Assembly (NCBI RefSeq): GCF_030851345.1
Contig: NZ_JALPNU010000012.1
Location: 62,001-126,000, forward strand
Direction of reading: 5' to 3'
Length of the DNA stretch: 64,000 bases
Source: Marinifilum sp. D714
Lineage (GTDB): Bacteria; Bacteroidota; Bacteroidia; Bacteroidales; Marinifilaceae
Shown here: positions 54,516-62,857 of the stretch, piece by piece
Position numbering within the stretch: the first letter of the stretch is position 1
Layout: each line of letters starts with the position of its first letter
Notes under the pieces: generated by a model
What the model saw: the letters and a program-made list of their open reading frames with translations, nothing else
What the model was told of the DNA's origin: nothing
Database searches by the model: none
Made by a program: the position numbers and the translations under genes

Positions 54516-55163
54516 TTATAATCCTTTCAGAAACACATTGTTGTTACGCTCGTGACCAATTGTTGTTGATGGTCCATGACCTGGATAAACCTCTACATCA
54601 TCAGCAAGCACCAATAGTTTTTCTTTGATTCCTCCAATTAATTGTTCGTAATTACCGTAAGGCAGATCGGTTCTACCAATGCTTTCACGAAATAAAACAT
54701 CACCAGCAATCACAAATTTTTGTTCTTCATTGTAAAACACAACATGTCCTGGTGAATGTCCTGGTACGTGCAATACTTTTAATTCAGAATTTCCAAATTT
54801 GATTACATCCCCTTCTTTAATGGCTTCGCCCATTGCAGGTGGTTCAACAACATTCTCAAGTCCTAAACGTACAGCATAATTAGGAGCTTCTGCCAGTAAA
54901 AATTCGTCATCCTTATGAGCACAGGTTAGCAAATTAAATGTGTCCTTCACAAACTGATTACCCAAAACATGATCGATATGCAGGTGAGTATTTAATTGCT
55001 TTACCAATTTTAACCCCTTTTTTTCTACAAAATCAATTAATTTTTTTCCTTCTTCTTCGAAAAACACACCGCAGTCAATCAAAACTGCTTCTCCTGTTTC
55101 ATCGTGTAATATGTAAGTATTTTCTTGCCAGTGATTAAACACCAATGTTTCTATCGTAATCAT
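54516..55163 (-). CDS. MBL-fold metallo-hydrolase (glyoxalase II-like)
   Basis: 215-residue metallo-beta-lactamase-fold hydrolase. The metal-binding THLHIDH is at 59-65, followed by 'HVPGHSPGHVVFY', 'FVIAGDVLF' (bridging Asp) and the C-terminal 'VYPGHGPSTTIGHE'. These match the small glyoxalase II-like group that hydrolyses thioesters such as lactoylglutathione or other thiol conjugates; the natural substrate is not shown by sequence. Single gene with terminator. Confidence 0.9.
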   Translation of the reverse strand: MITIETLVFNHWQENTYILHDETGEAVLIDCGVFFEEEGKKLIDFVEKKGLKLVKQLNTHLHIDHVLGNQFVKDTFNLLTCAHKDDEFLLAEAPNYAVRLGLENVVEPPAMGEAIKEGDVIKFGNSELKVLHVPGHSPGHVVFYNEEQKFVIAGDVLFRESIGRTDLPYGNYEQLIGGIKEKLLVLADDVEVYPGHGPSTTIGHERNNNVFLKGL

Positions 55164-55245
55164 ATTTGTTATTTTTTGTAGCCCAAATTTACATTTATTT
55201 CAAACAACTGAAAAAACCATTTGTTAAAATATTATCAATTCATTT

Positions 55246-55809
55246 TCAACCCAAGTTAAAAGTTTCCATAACTTCATAAATTGGTCCCTGCTTAGTTAGT
55301 TTGCTTTCCATTAATACAAAATCACTAACCAAAAGTTCTTCATCACACCAATTGGCATGTAATTCCAGCTTTTCTTGTACCAATTCTGGTTTCTTTACAC
55401 CATGTTTTATTCTGCCAATGGTTAGATGCGGTGAAAATCTGGCATCCGGAATTTCAACAATATATTCCAATTGCTTTAAAATATCCTTCCTTAATTCATA
55501 AATCACATCGTCAGAATCAACACCGATCCATAAAACACGAGCTTTGCTTAAAGATGGGAATGCACCAACAGATTTAAGTTGCAAGTGAAATGGAGAAAAT
55601 TTGCTGGCACTGCTTTTTAGGCGATTTACAATTAAACCAATTTTTCTTACATCAGTTTCACCAATAAAGCCCAGAGTAATGTGTAAACCTTTCAAGTTTA
55701 CCCACTTTATCCATTCATCCTTTAAATCCAACTGAACTTGTCGAAAAATCGCGCTAATTTGATCGGTATTATTTATCTTTATTGCTATGAAAATGCGTTT
55801 GGTTTCCAC
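55246..55809 (-). CDS. thpR: RNA 2',3'-cyclic phosphodiesterase (2H family)
   Basis: 187 residues. Start is GTG at 55809, since an in-frame TAG lies two codons upstream. Both H-x-T/S-x motifs of the 2H phosphoesterase family are present: HITLGF (His43) and HLTIGR (His128). Family members open 2',3'-cyclic phosphates of RNA and have been called RNA ligase (LigT). Length and spacing are typical. Divergent from elbB. Confidence 0.92.
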   Translation of the reverse strand: METKRIFIAIKINNTDQISAIFRQVQLDLKDEWIKWVNLKGLHITLGFIGETDVRKIGLIVNRLKSSASKFSPFHLQLKSVGAFPSLSKARVLWIGVDSDDVIYELRKDILKQLEYIVEIPDARFSPHLTIGRIKHGVKKPELVQEKLELHANWCDEELLVSDFVLMESKLTKQGPIYEVMETFNLG

Positions 55810-55895
55810 TTGAATCTATGAGTTTAACAATTTGTAGTTTCAAGTTCACAAATTATACAAAATAATCTGCATCTAAATATTTAAATCATATCAAC

Positions 55896-56549
55896 ATGAA
55901 CTCAAAGAAAAAATTTGCTGTCGTATTAGCTGGTTCAGGCGTTTACGATGGATCTGAAATTCACGAAACTACTTTAGCATTGTATGCCATTTCGAAAAAT
56001 GGCGGCGAATACGAAATTTTTGCTCCCAATATCGATCAATATCATGTTATCAACCACATTACGGGTGAAGAAATGAATGAAAAAAGAAATGTCTTGGTTG
56101 AAGCTGCTCGTATTGCAAGAGGAAATATTAAAGATTTAAAGGAGTTCGATGCGAACCATTACGATGCAATTCTTTTCCCTGGCGGATTTGGTGTTGCAAA
56201 AAATCTATGCACTTTTGCTTTTAAAGGTCCTGATTGTGATGTGAATCCAGAAGTTGAGGTTGCCTTAAAAGCCATGCATGAAGCTGGGAAACCAATTGGT
56301 GCATTGTGCATTGCTCCTGCTCTAATTGCAAAAATACTTGGCAAAGTTGAAGTTACCATCGGACACGATGCGGGAACTGCAGAGGCAATTACATCTTTAG
56401 GTGCAACTCATCTGAATACCAGTCACGGTGAAATTGTTTTCGATAAAGAAAATAAAATTGTTACCTCACCATGCTATATGCTTGATGCTACCATTGCTCA
56501 AATTGGTGAAGGAGCCGAAAATGTTGTAAAAACATTAATGGCTTTGTAA
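55896..56549 (+). CDS. elbB: Isoprenoid biosynthesis glyoxalase ElbB
   Basis: 217-residue DJ-1/PfpI-fold protein. Family features seen: 'VVLAGSGVYDGSEIHE' at the N-terminus, 'YDAILFPGGFGVAKNL', and the nucleophile Cys in GALCIAPALIA. The C-terminal 'YMLDATIAQIGEGAENVV' is typical. The family shows weak glyoxalase activity and was linked to isoprenoid production in E. coli; its cellular role is unsettled. A terminator follows. Confidence 0.92.
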   Translation: MNSKKKFAVVLAGSGVYDGSEIHETTLALYAISKNGGEYEIFAPNIDQYHVINHITGEEMNEKRNVLVEAARIARGNIKDLKEFDANHYDAILFPGGFGVAKNLCTFAFKGPDCDVNPEVEVALKAMHEAGKPIGALCIAPALIAKILGKVEVTIGHDAGTAEAITSLGATHLNTSHGEIVFDKENKIVTSPCYMLDATIAQIGEGAENVVKTLMAL

Positions 56550-56582
56550 TAAATTGCACAAAAAACTCAGTATATTAAAATT

Positions 56583-56620
56583 GAAAGTACGCATAGTATA
56601 CAAATGCGTACTTTCTTTAT
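56583..56620 (+). terminator. Rho-independent terminator after elbB
   Basis: A 12-bp perfect stem (GAAAGTACGCAT/ATGCGTACTTTC) with a 9-nt loop and a short T tract. Its right arm contains an ATG at 56604 that could be mistaken for the start of the next gene. Confidence 0.8.
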
Positions 56621-56630
56621 TATTGAAACA

Positions 56631-57176
56631 ATGAAGAACAGAAACACCAAAGATCCTGGCGAAAACCATATTTACCCTTTTATTATTTCCAATATTTTAG
56701 TGTTTGTAGGGATCTTTTTCAGTTTAAATTCTGCTCCTGAAGTAGCTATTATTTTATACTCCCTGGCGATTAATCTGTTTATTCACTGGTTTGGATTTTA
56801 TAGCGCTACAAAAAAGAAAATTGCTCGATTTTCTGAGTACTATAACAATTTAATGATTGGCATTTTCTGTGTTTCATCGGTAATTCCTGTTTTTATATTA
56901 ATGGTATCACTAGTATTGGAGTTCCCCATCCAGAATTGGACTCTTTTATTGATTTCGCTGCTGGTAAGTTTTATTTTCAAGTTTGGTTTATACAAATATT
57001 TTGCATGGGAATCTGTAACCGAAAAACTGATGAATCATTACAGAATGAGTATTGAACAAGAACGAGACGAGAATTTTAAGATTGTGAAAGCACATCTTGA
57101 TAACAATCCCGAAAAGTTTAAGGAATATATTGAGAAATCACAGCTATTCGATGATAGAATTGAAAAACTGTTCTAA
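56631..57176 (+). CDS. Small integral membrane protein of unknown function
   Basis: 181 residues from the ATG at 56631; the in-frame ATG at 56604 lies in the elbB terminator stem and is not used here. Four hydrophobic segments can be seen: about 16-35, 38-60, 75-100 and 105-125. The C-terminal ~55 residues are soluble and helical ('EQERDENFKIVKAHLDNNPEKFKEY'). Not recognised. It sits between elbB and the convergent DUF4294 gene and has no partner. Confidence 0.68.
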   Translation: MKNRNTKDPGENHIYPFIISNILVFVGIFFSLNSAPEVAIILYSLAINLFIHWFGFYSATKKKIARFSEYYNNLMIGIFCVSSVIPVFILMVSLVLEFPIQNWTLLLISLLVSFIFKFGLYKYFAWESVTEKLMNHYRMSIEQERDENFKIVKAHLDNNPEKFKEYIEKSQLFDDRIEKLF

Positions 57177-57327
57177 TTATTTCGGAAAGTAAGCATTGCA
57201 CGCACATAAAAAGGATCTCCTAATCAAAAAACAGGAAGTCCGAAACAAAAATCAGATGCTCCGAACACCATAATTCCAACTGCGCACACTAGGTTGATAA
57301 TTCTGCACTCGGTGTAAGTATTTCCGA

Positions 57328-57425
57328 ACTGTGCGGAATAAATTTCTCGGCGTGCGGAAGCATTACCTTCACGTGCGGAAAGGGAACTTATGTGTTCGGA
57401 ACCATTTCTTTTGTGCTCGGAAACT
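57328..57425. repeat. 21-bp tandem repeat (GTGCGGAA core) crossing the stop codon of the DUF4294 gene
   Basis: CGGAA occurs at 57334, 57355, 57376, 57397 and 57418, exactly 21 bp apart, with GTG just before it in each unit (GTGCGGAA or GTGYTCGGAA). Further degenerate CGGTG/CCGAA words continue to about 57240. In the frame of the minus-strand gene this is a seven-codon unit x-P-x-x-x-x-x. Confidence 0.75.
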
Positions 57426-58068
57426 TCCTTTTGAAGGGCAGTGGATAAGGCGGTGGCAACTCCCTGTTTTTAATCCGATCTAAAATTTCTTCTACCATCC
57501 AATCCTTTCCCAAAGGGTCGTACTCTGCCTTTAACGAAGTACCAAACATTGCGGCAATTGATTGCCAAAATATGGCTGTTACCGATCCTTTTAACTCCTT
57601 TAAATGATAATAACTACTATTTCCTGTTTCTCGGTCAATCAGCTTCATTAATAGCTTTCCCTGCGAAATCTTCAGTTTCATTAATGGCTTTTTGTACTCT
57701 TTCATCAAGCCTTTGTATTCTTTCCTGATTAATTTCCTGCGTGCTTTTTTACTATGGACATTTTTCAATTGTTCATTCAAACGAATAATGGTATTGTTTG
57801 CTTCCTCGGCATATGGATACACAATTCTTACATTACGAACCGTACGCCAATATTTGCGAGTGCTGCGGTAATGTTTTCTTTTTCGCTTCTTGTATCTCTT
57901 AACATTGATTTCATCGAGGTTTACATGCAAATTGGTATCAGCAAAAACCACAGTGTCCAATACAAGATTGTTTCTAACTTCAGCACAAGTTTTTGCATTT
58001 GATTCTGTACCCAACAAAATCAAAATACTACCCATTATTAATATGCCCAATCCAACCAATCGCTTCAC
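57388..58068 (-). CDS. DUF4294 domain-containing exported protein
   Basis: 226 residues; start GTG at 58068, since an in-frame TGA lies two codons upstream. Signal peptide (to about SNAKT, 27). The DUF4294 core spans about 50-190: 'KRYKKRKRKHYRSTRKYWRTVRNVRIVYPYA', then coiled helix and 'LIDRETGNSSYYHLKELKGS', 'FWQSIAAMFG'. The domain is Bacteroidota-specific and of unknown function. The C-terminal 'FPSTKEMVPNT' is the beginning of a heptapeptide repeat whose coding pattern continues past the TAA stop. Confidence 0.85.
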   Translation of the reverse strand: MKRLVGLGILIMGSILILLGTESNAKTCAEVRNNLVLDTVVFADTNLHVNLDEINVKRYKKRKRKHYRSTRKYWRTVRNVRIVYPYAEEANNTIIRLNEQLKNVHSKKARRKLIRKEYKGLMKEYKKPLMKLKISQGKLLMKLIDRETGNSSYYHLKELKGSVTAIFWQSIAAMFGTSLKAEYDPLGKDWMVEEILDRIKNRELPPPYPLPFKRKFPSTKEMVPNT

Positions 58069-58119
58069 AATTCAAAGTTAATCTTTCTATCTTTAAAGAA
58101 ATTACCAAAACATACTATC

Positions 58120-59808
58120 ATGAAAAAAATTATCCCCCTATTTCTATTACTGATTTTTTCGATAAATAGTAATGCTCAAGATCGAATAACAGGATTCAAT
58201 TTCGCAACACGGTCAGAAGTAATTGCCCAAAATGGAATGGCCTGTACCAGTCAGCCATTGGCCACACAAGTTGCTCTCGATATACTCAAATCAGGTGGAA
58301 ATGCTATTGATGCAGCCATAGCTGCCAATGCAACTCTCGGATTAATGGAACCCACCGGATGTGGAATTGGTGGTGATATTTTTGTAATTCTTTGGGATGC
58401 AAAAACCAAAAAATTGTACGGATTAAATGGAAGTGGCCGTTCACCCAAATCACTTACGCTTGATTATTTAAAGCAAAATACCAATGGAAAAATACCGGCT
58501 TATGGCCCGCTCCCTGTTTCGGTTCCAGGTTGTGTTGATGGTTGGTTTACCATTCACAAAAAGTTTGGAAAGTTAGATATGGAAGAAATTCTACAACCTG
58601 CAATCACCTATGCAAAAGAAGGTTTTCCGGTAAGCGAATTAATTGCTTACTATATGAATGGCTCAGCCAAGAGGTTAAAAAAATATCCAGGCTTTGCAGA
58701 AACCTATATGCCAAATGGTAAAATGCCTCAAAAAGGAGAAATTTTTAAGAATCCATACCTGGCAAACACATATGAAAAAATAGCCAAAGGTGGTCGCGAT
58801 GCATTTTACAAAGGCGATATCGCCAAAAGCATTGCAAAGTACATTAAAGAACAAGGCGGTTTTCTTTCTTACGAAGATTTGGCCTCACACAAATCGGAAT
58901 GGGTTGATCCTATCTCAGTAAATTATAGAGGATACACGGTATGGGAATTGCCGCCAAACGGACAGGGAACTGCTGCCCTTCAAATTCTCAATATCTTAAA
59001 ATATTACGATATTGCCAAGATGGGGTTTGGGTCAACTGATTACTTACACACCTTTATTGAAGCAAAAAAGCTGGCGTTCGAAGATCGTGCAAAGTTTTAC
59101 ACCGACCCTGATTTTTCAGAAATACCAATAAAAGAATTGATATCTAATGAATATGCATTGGAACGAAAGGAATTAATCGATCCCAATAAGGCAGCTAGAG
59201 AATATCCAGCAGGAGAATTGGAACAAGGAAACACCATTTATCTTACCGTTGCCGATAAAGAAGGCAATATGGTATCACTCATTCAAAGTAATTATCGAGG
59301 AATGGGATCGGGAATGACACCTGACGGACTTGGTTTTATTCTTCAGGACAGAGGGGAACTTTTTAGTCTGGATGAAGATCATGCCAACGTGTATGCTCCT
59401 GGGAAAAGACCATTTCATACCATTATTCCGGCCTTTATTACAAAAGATGAAAAGCCATACATCAGTTTTGGTTTGATGGGCGGCGCCATGCAACCACAAG
59501 GACATGCTCAGATAGTAGTTAACCTAATTGATTTCGGAATGAATATGCAGGAAGCCGGCGATGCTCCGCGAATTCGCCACGAAGGTTCGTCGCAGCCAAC
59601 GGGTACAAAAATGAAAGATGGCGGCTGGGTAAATCTTGAATCGGGCATTCCATATCAAAGCATACGAGAGTTAATGCAAAAGGGCCATAAAATAAAATAT
59701 AGCACTGGGGGATTTGGTGGATATCAGGCCATAATGTTTGACGAAAAAAATGGTGTATATTATGGTGCTTCCGAATCAAGAAAAGATGGTCAGGCTACTG
59801 GTTATTAA
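58120..59808 (+). CDS. ggt: Gamma-glutamyltransferase (periplasmic)
   Basis: 562-residue precursor with signal peptide (to NAQ, about 20), made as one chain and self-cleaved into two subunits. The catalytic Thr is residue 372 in GNTIYLTVAD, at the start of the small subunit. Also seen: 'SGGNAIDAAIAANATLGLMEPTGCGIGGD' (N-terminal core), 'LNGSGRSPK', 'MSPTID'-equivalent 'GMGSGMTPDGLGF' and 'LMGGAMQPQGHAQ'. It transfers or hydrolyses gamma-glutamyl groups of glutathione-like peptides. Divergent from the DUF4294 gene; alone in its unit. Confidence 0.93.
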   Translation: MKKIIPLFLLLIFSINSNAQDRITGFNFATRSEVIAQNGMACTSQPLATQVALDILKSGGNAIDAAIAANATLGLMEPTGCGIGGDIFVILWDAKTKKLYGLNGSGRSPKSLTLDYLKQNTNGKIPAYGPLPVSVPGCVDGWFTIHKKFGKLDMEEILQPAITYAKEGFPVSELIAYYMNGSAKRLKKYPGFAETYMPNGKMPQKGEIFKNPYLANTYEKIAKGGRDAFYKGDIAKSIAKYIKEQGGFLSYEDLASHKSEWVDPISVNYRGYTVWELPPNGQGTAALQILNILKYYDIAKMGFGSTDYLHTFIEAKKLAFEDRAKFYTDPDFSEIPIKELISNEYALERKELIDPNKAAREYPAGELEQGNTIYLTVADKEGNMVSLIQSNYRGMGSGMTPDGLGFILQDRGELFSLDEDHANVYAPGKRPFHTIIPAFITKDEKPYISFGLMGGAMQPQGHAQIVVNLIDFGMNMQEAGDAPRIRHEGSSQPTGTKMKDGGWVNLESGIPYQSIRELMQKGHKIKYSTGGFGGYQAIMFDEKNGVYYGASESRKDGQATGY

Positions 59809-59860
59809 AACTTGATCGATCAATAATTATTTACATAAGTAGCATTTTAAATTAAATACA

Positions 59861-59905
59861 CACAAATCTCCTATTTATCTAGATTAATGGGGATTTGTGG
59901 GGATT
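59861..59905 (+). terminator. Terminator-like hairpin after ggt
   Basis: CACAAATC-T-CC pairs with GG-G-GATTTGTG (11 bp, one wobble) over a 17-nt loop. Only a short T4 follows a few bases later, so strength is uncertain. Confidence 0.4.
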
Positions 59906-60022
59906 TTAAAAAACATGAAATTTACTTAAGACTATTTTTTGGGTTGCACTTAATTTTTACTTCTTTTGCAAATCACAAAATAGTACAACAAACAAGTTTA
60001 AAAAAGACATAACAGATCGGGC

Positions 60023-61312
60023 ATGACTAAGTATGTAGAATTAAATGTTAGATCGGAGATTGGTGAATTAGAGGGAGTAATCCTTCATACTCCGGGTGCA
60101 GAAGTCGAAAATATGACTCCTGAAAATGCCGAAAGAGCACTTTATAGCGATATCTTGAACCTTGCTGTTGCAAGAGAAGAATACAAGCAGCTAAGTGGTG
60201 TTTTAGGAGAAATTGCACAAACTTACCAGGTTAAAGATCTTTTGGCTAATGTTCTGAAGAACGATAAAGCAAAAGAGGCTGTTATTGATAAAATTTGCCT
60301 TATGGAACCTCAGGTAGGTGTAAAAGGCAATACCTATTGTATTAAAGATTATTTGTTGGATCAGGATGCAAATGAATTGGCAACTCTTTTAATTGAAGGG
60401 GTACCACTAAAGCGCGATAACCTTACCAAATTTTTGAGCAAGGAGCGTTTTGCAATGCGTCCACTTCACAATTTCTTCTTTACTCGCGATGCTTCAATGT
60501 CAGTATTGAACGAAGTATTGATTGGTAAAATGGCTAATGGTGTTCGTGATCGAGAATCATTAATCATGCAATCAATTTTCGATTATACTCCTGGATTTAA
60601 TGCAAAAACTGTAAATCCAATCGATAATCCATCGATAGATCCTAATTGTATGATTGAAGGTGGTGATGTTCTTATCGCTCGTGATGACATCCTAGTAATT
60701 GGTAACGGGACAAGAACTACAACTCAAGGTATTGATTTTATTCTTGCTCAATTATTATCCCAAAAAGAAGAAAAACAACGTCACATTTTGGTACAGGAAT
60801 TACCAAGTCAACCAGAATCATTCATTCACCTTGACATGGTATTTACTTTGTTGGATGTTGATAAATGCATGGTTTACGAACCATTAATCATGCGTCCTAA
60901 CAAATATCAAACTGTACACATTACCATCCAAAATGGAAAAGTGCTTGATATTAGAAGAGAAAACAACCTTCTTGAAGCATTGAAAAAATTAGGTATGGAT
61001 CTTAAGCCTATTTTCTGTGGTGGAAATATTGATCCATGGAATCAGGAAAGAGAACAATGGCACAGTGGTGCGAACTTCTTTGCTGTAGGTCCTGGTAAAG
61101 TTGTTGGTTATGGTCGAAATATCCATACCATGGAAGCAATGAACAAGAATGGATTTGAAATTCTTCGTGCCAAAGATATCATTCGCCATAAAGTTGAACT
61201 TTCTGATTACGAAAAATATGTAATTACCATTGAAGGTTCTGAACTACCTCGTGGTGGTGGTGGTGCTCGATGCATGACAATGCCAGTTCGTCGTAAACCA
61301 GTTAATTGGTAA
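60023..61312 (+). CDS. arcA: Arginine deiminase
   Basis: 429-residue guanidino-group hydrolase converting arginine to citrulline and ammonia. The family catalytic residues are visible: Asp in FFFTRDAS (near 155), 'MIEGGDVLI' (Glu), 'FIHLDMVFTLLD' (His) and Cys near 417 in GGGGARCMTMP. The rest matches bacterial ADI ('SEIGELEGVILHTPG' start). No ornithine carbamoyltransferase, carbamate kinase or antiporter adjoins it, so a complete ADI energy pathway is not encoded here. A terminator follows. Confidence 0.93.
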   Translation: MTKYVELNVRSEIGELEGVILHTPGAEVENMTPENAERALYSDILNLAVAREEYKQLSGVLGEIAQTYQVKDLLANVLKNDKAKEAVIDKICLMEPQVGVKGNTYCIKDYLLDQDANELATLLIEGVPLKRDNLTKFLSKERFAMRPLHNFFFTRDASMSVLNEVLIGKMANGVRDRESLIMQSIFDYTPGFNAKTVNPIDNPSIDPNCMIEGGDVLIARDDILVIGNGTRTTTQGIDFILAQLLSQKEEKQRHILVQELPSQPESFIHLDMVFTLLDVDKCMVYEPLIMRPNKYQTVHITIQNGKVLDIRRENNLLEALKKLGMDLKPIFCGGNIDPWNQEREQWHSGANFFAVGPGKVVGYGRNIHTMEAMNKNGFEILRAKDIIRHKVELSDYEKYVITIEGSELPRGGGGARCMTMPVRRKPVNW

Positions 61313-61334
61313 GAAATTACACAAAATACCATAT

Positions 61335-61367
61335 AAAGGAATCCCATTCGGATTCCTTTTTTTATTT
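61335..61367 (+). terminator. Rho-independent terminator after arcA
   Basis: AAAGGAATCC/GGATTCCTTT stem of 10 bp, 5-nt loop, T7 tail. Confidence 0.9.
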
Positions 61368-61399
61368 TTGTTCCGCAATAAAGAATACAGAACAATAGA

Positions 61400-61936
61400 A
61401 TGAGAAAATTAAAGAACAGCGAATTAGATCGCAAAAGCATAGACGAATTTAAAGCATCAGATAAAACTCCAATTATCATTGTATTGGATAATGTAAGAAG
61501 CCTAAATAACATTGGTTCTGTATTTCGTACATCGGATGCACTTTTAATCGAAGCTGTTTATTTATGTGGTATCACTGCAACTCCTCCACACAGAGAATTG
61601 CACAAAACTGCATTGGGAGCGGAAGATTCGGTACAGTGGGAATATTTTAAAAATACCGAAGATGCTGTTGCAAAATTAAAGGAAAATGGATTTGATATTT
61701 ACTCGGTTGAGCAGGCTGAGAATAGCGTATCTCTGGAAAATTTCGAAACCAATTCTTGTAAAAAATATGCTTTAATTTTCGGAAATGAAGTGAAAGGGGT
61801 ACAACAAAAAATTGTTGATGCCTCTGACGGATGTATTGAGATCCCTCAATTCGGAACCAAACATTCTTTTAACATTTCGGTAAGTTGTGGTATTGTTCTT
61901 TGGGATTTATTCTCTAAAATGAACTATCAGAAATAG
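61400..61936 (+). CDS. TrmH/SpoU-family RNA 2'-O-methyltransferase
   Basis: 178-residue SPOUT methyltransferase. Family motifs are seen: motif 1 'VRSLNNIGSVFRTSDALLIE' (catalytic Arg in FRTSD), motif 2 'YALIFGNEVKGV', motif 3 'IEIPQFGTKHSFNISVSCGIVLWD' forming the knot. Short, with no N-terminal rRNA-binding extension, so a tRNA target is plausible. Convergent with the next gene, with a single base between the stop codons. Confidence 0.92.
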   Translation: MRKLKNSELDRKSIDEFKASDKTPIIIVLDNVRSLNNIGSVFRTSDALLIEAVYLCGITATPPHRELHKTALGAEDSVQWEYFKNTEDAVAKLKENGFDIYSVEQAENSVSLENFETNSCKKYALIFGNEVKGVQQKIVDASDGCIEIPQFGTKHSFNISVSCGIVLWDLFSKMNYQK

Positions 61937-61937
61937 C

Positions 61938-62732
61938 CTAAAGATTAAATTCCAAAGTAATAATCGTTCCTGGAAAAGCCTTCTCATACTCTTTTGAGAA
62001 GGTTCGTTGTTTTACCTGTTTCCAAACAGCTGTTCCCGACAAGATCTGAATCTTTCCCTGATTTTGCTGTATAAACTGTCTGATGGTAAACAAACCTATT
62101 CCTTTGTGATTCCTCTTAAATGTTGTAGTCCCATTTTGCACAGCCCATTCAACAGCGGCTATGGGATGATTGCTTGAAGATATATCTACAAATGACTTTC
62201 CTTTATTGACAATGGTAACAAACAACTTCTTGTTGTATACTGAAAAATAATGTGATATAAAGACCTCACGACATTTACTATGAACAAAGGCATTTCTGAA
62301 AACCTCAGCAACACAAAGTTCAATTGCCATTTTCAAGTGCTGATTTAAGCTAATATCTGGTCTTTCAGGAAAGATTTTGGTTTCCAGATACTCCGATAAT
62401 GCCCCTTCGTCTGGACTTGTAAAATTCTGGCATTTGATTAAATGCTTCCATAAATCTTTTTTGGCAGCACCCTTTACCAATTTCTTGGTATTAAATAAGT
62501 TGTCAATTGATTCCTGAATACCAATTAAGCGAGGCTTATTTTTCTTTTTTTCTAAGCTAGAAATCAAACAGCCTAAAATAGAGAACAAGTTAGATTCAAT
62601 AACTTTTGTTTCCTCAAAATTGAATACTATTTCTTCGTCATAACATTTTTTTGTTTGATGATACAAATCGGTAAAAAATACTACACCCTGAAAGTTATTT
62701 GTTAGCTTCTGAGGAATTGTAATCTCCATCAT
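61938..62732 (-). CDS. Histidine-kinase-like ATPase domain protein with N-terminal STAS-like region
   Basis: 264 residues, soluble. The C-terminal half (about 130-264) is a GHKL ATPase domain: N-box 'ELCVAEVFRNAFVHS' with the Mg-binding Asn, and G-box 'NHKGIGLFTIRQFI'. The N-terminal half resembles a STAS-like fold ('YDEEIVFNFEETKVIESNLFSILGCLISSL'). No dimerisation histidine is apparent, so it is not a normal sensor kinase. It resembles anti-sigma/serine-kinase or partner-switching ATPases, but no partner gene is present. A second ATG at 62729 is possible. Confidence 0.78.
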   Translation of the reverse strand: MMEITIPQKLTNNFQGVVFFTDLYHQTKKCYDEEIVFNFEETKVIESNLFSILGCLISSLEKKKNKPRLIGIQESIDNLFNTKKLVKGAAKKDLWKHLIKCQNFTSPDEGALSEYLETKIFPERPDISLNQHLKMAIELCVAEVFRNAFVHSKCREVFISHYFSVYNKKLFVTIVNKGKSFVDISSSNHPIAAVEWAVQNGTTTFKRNHKGIGLFTIRQFIQQNQGKIQILSGTAVWKQVKQRTFSKEYEKAFPGTIITLEFNL

Positions 62733-62804
62733 TTTATCCTTGTTTAATTCCTAAATAAGAATCGTCTAAGATAAAAAAATAGAATAAATAACAGGCATCG
62801 AGAA

Positions 62805-62835
62805 TAAAAAAAGCGACCCTAAAAAGGATCGCTTT
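62805..62835 (-). terminator. Rho-independent terminator after the OmpA/TPR gene
   Basis: On the minus strand AAGCGATCCT pairs with AGGGTCGCTT (one wobble) across TTTT and is followed by T7, 23 nt past the stop at 62858. Confidence 0.88.
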
Positions 62836-62857
62836 TCATATATCTTGTAATTCTTAA

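Noticed and set aside
56604-56630. Earlier start for the small membrane protein
   Set aside because: This ATG lies in the right arm of the elbB terminator hairpin; the ATG at 56631 gives a sensible N-terminus.
57177-57330. Additional gene downstream of the DUF4294 gene
   Set aside because: No reading frame of useful length; the region consists of degenerate continuation of the 21-bp repeat.
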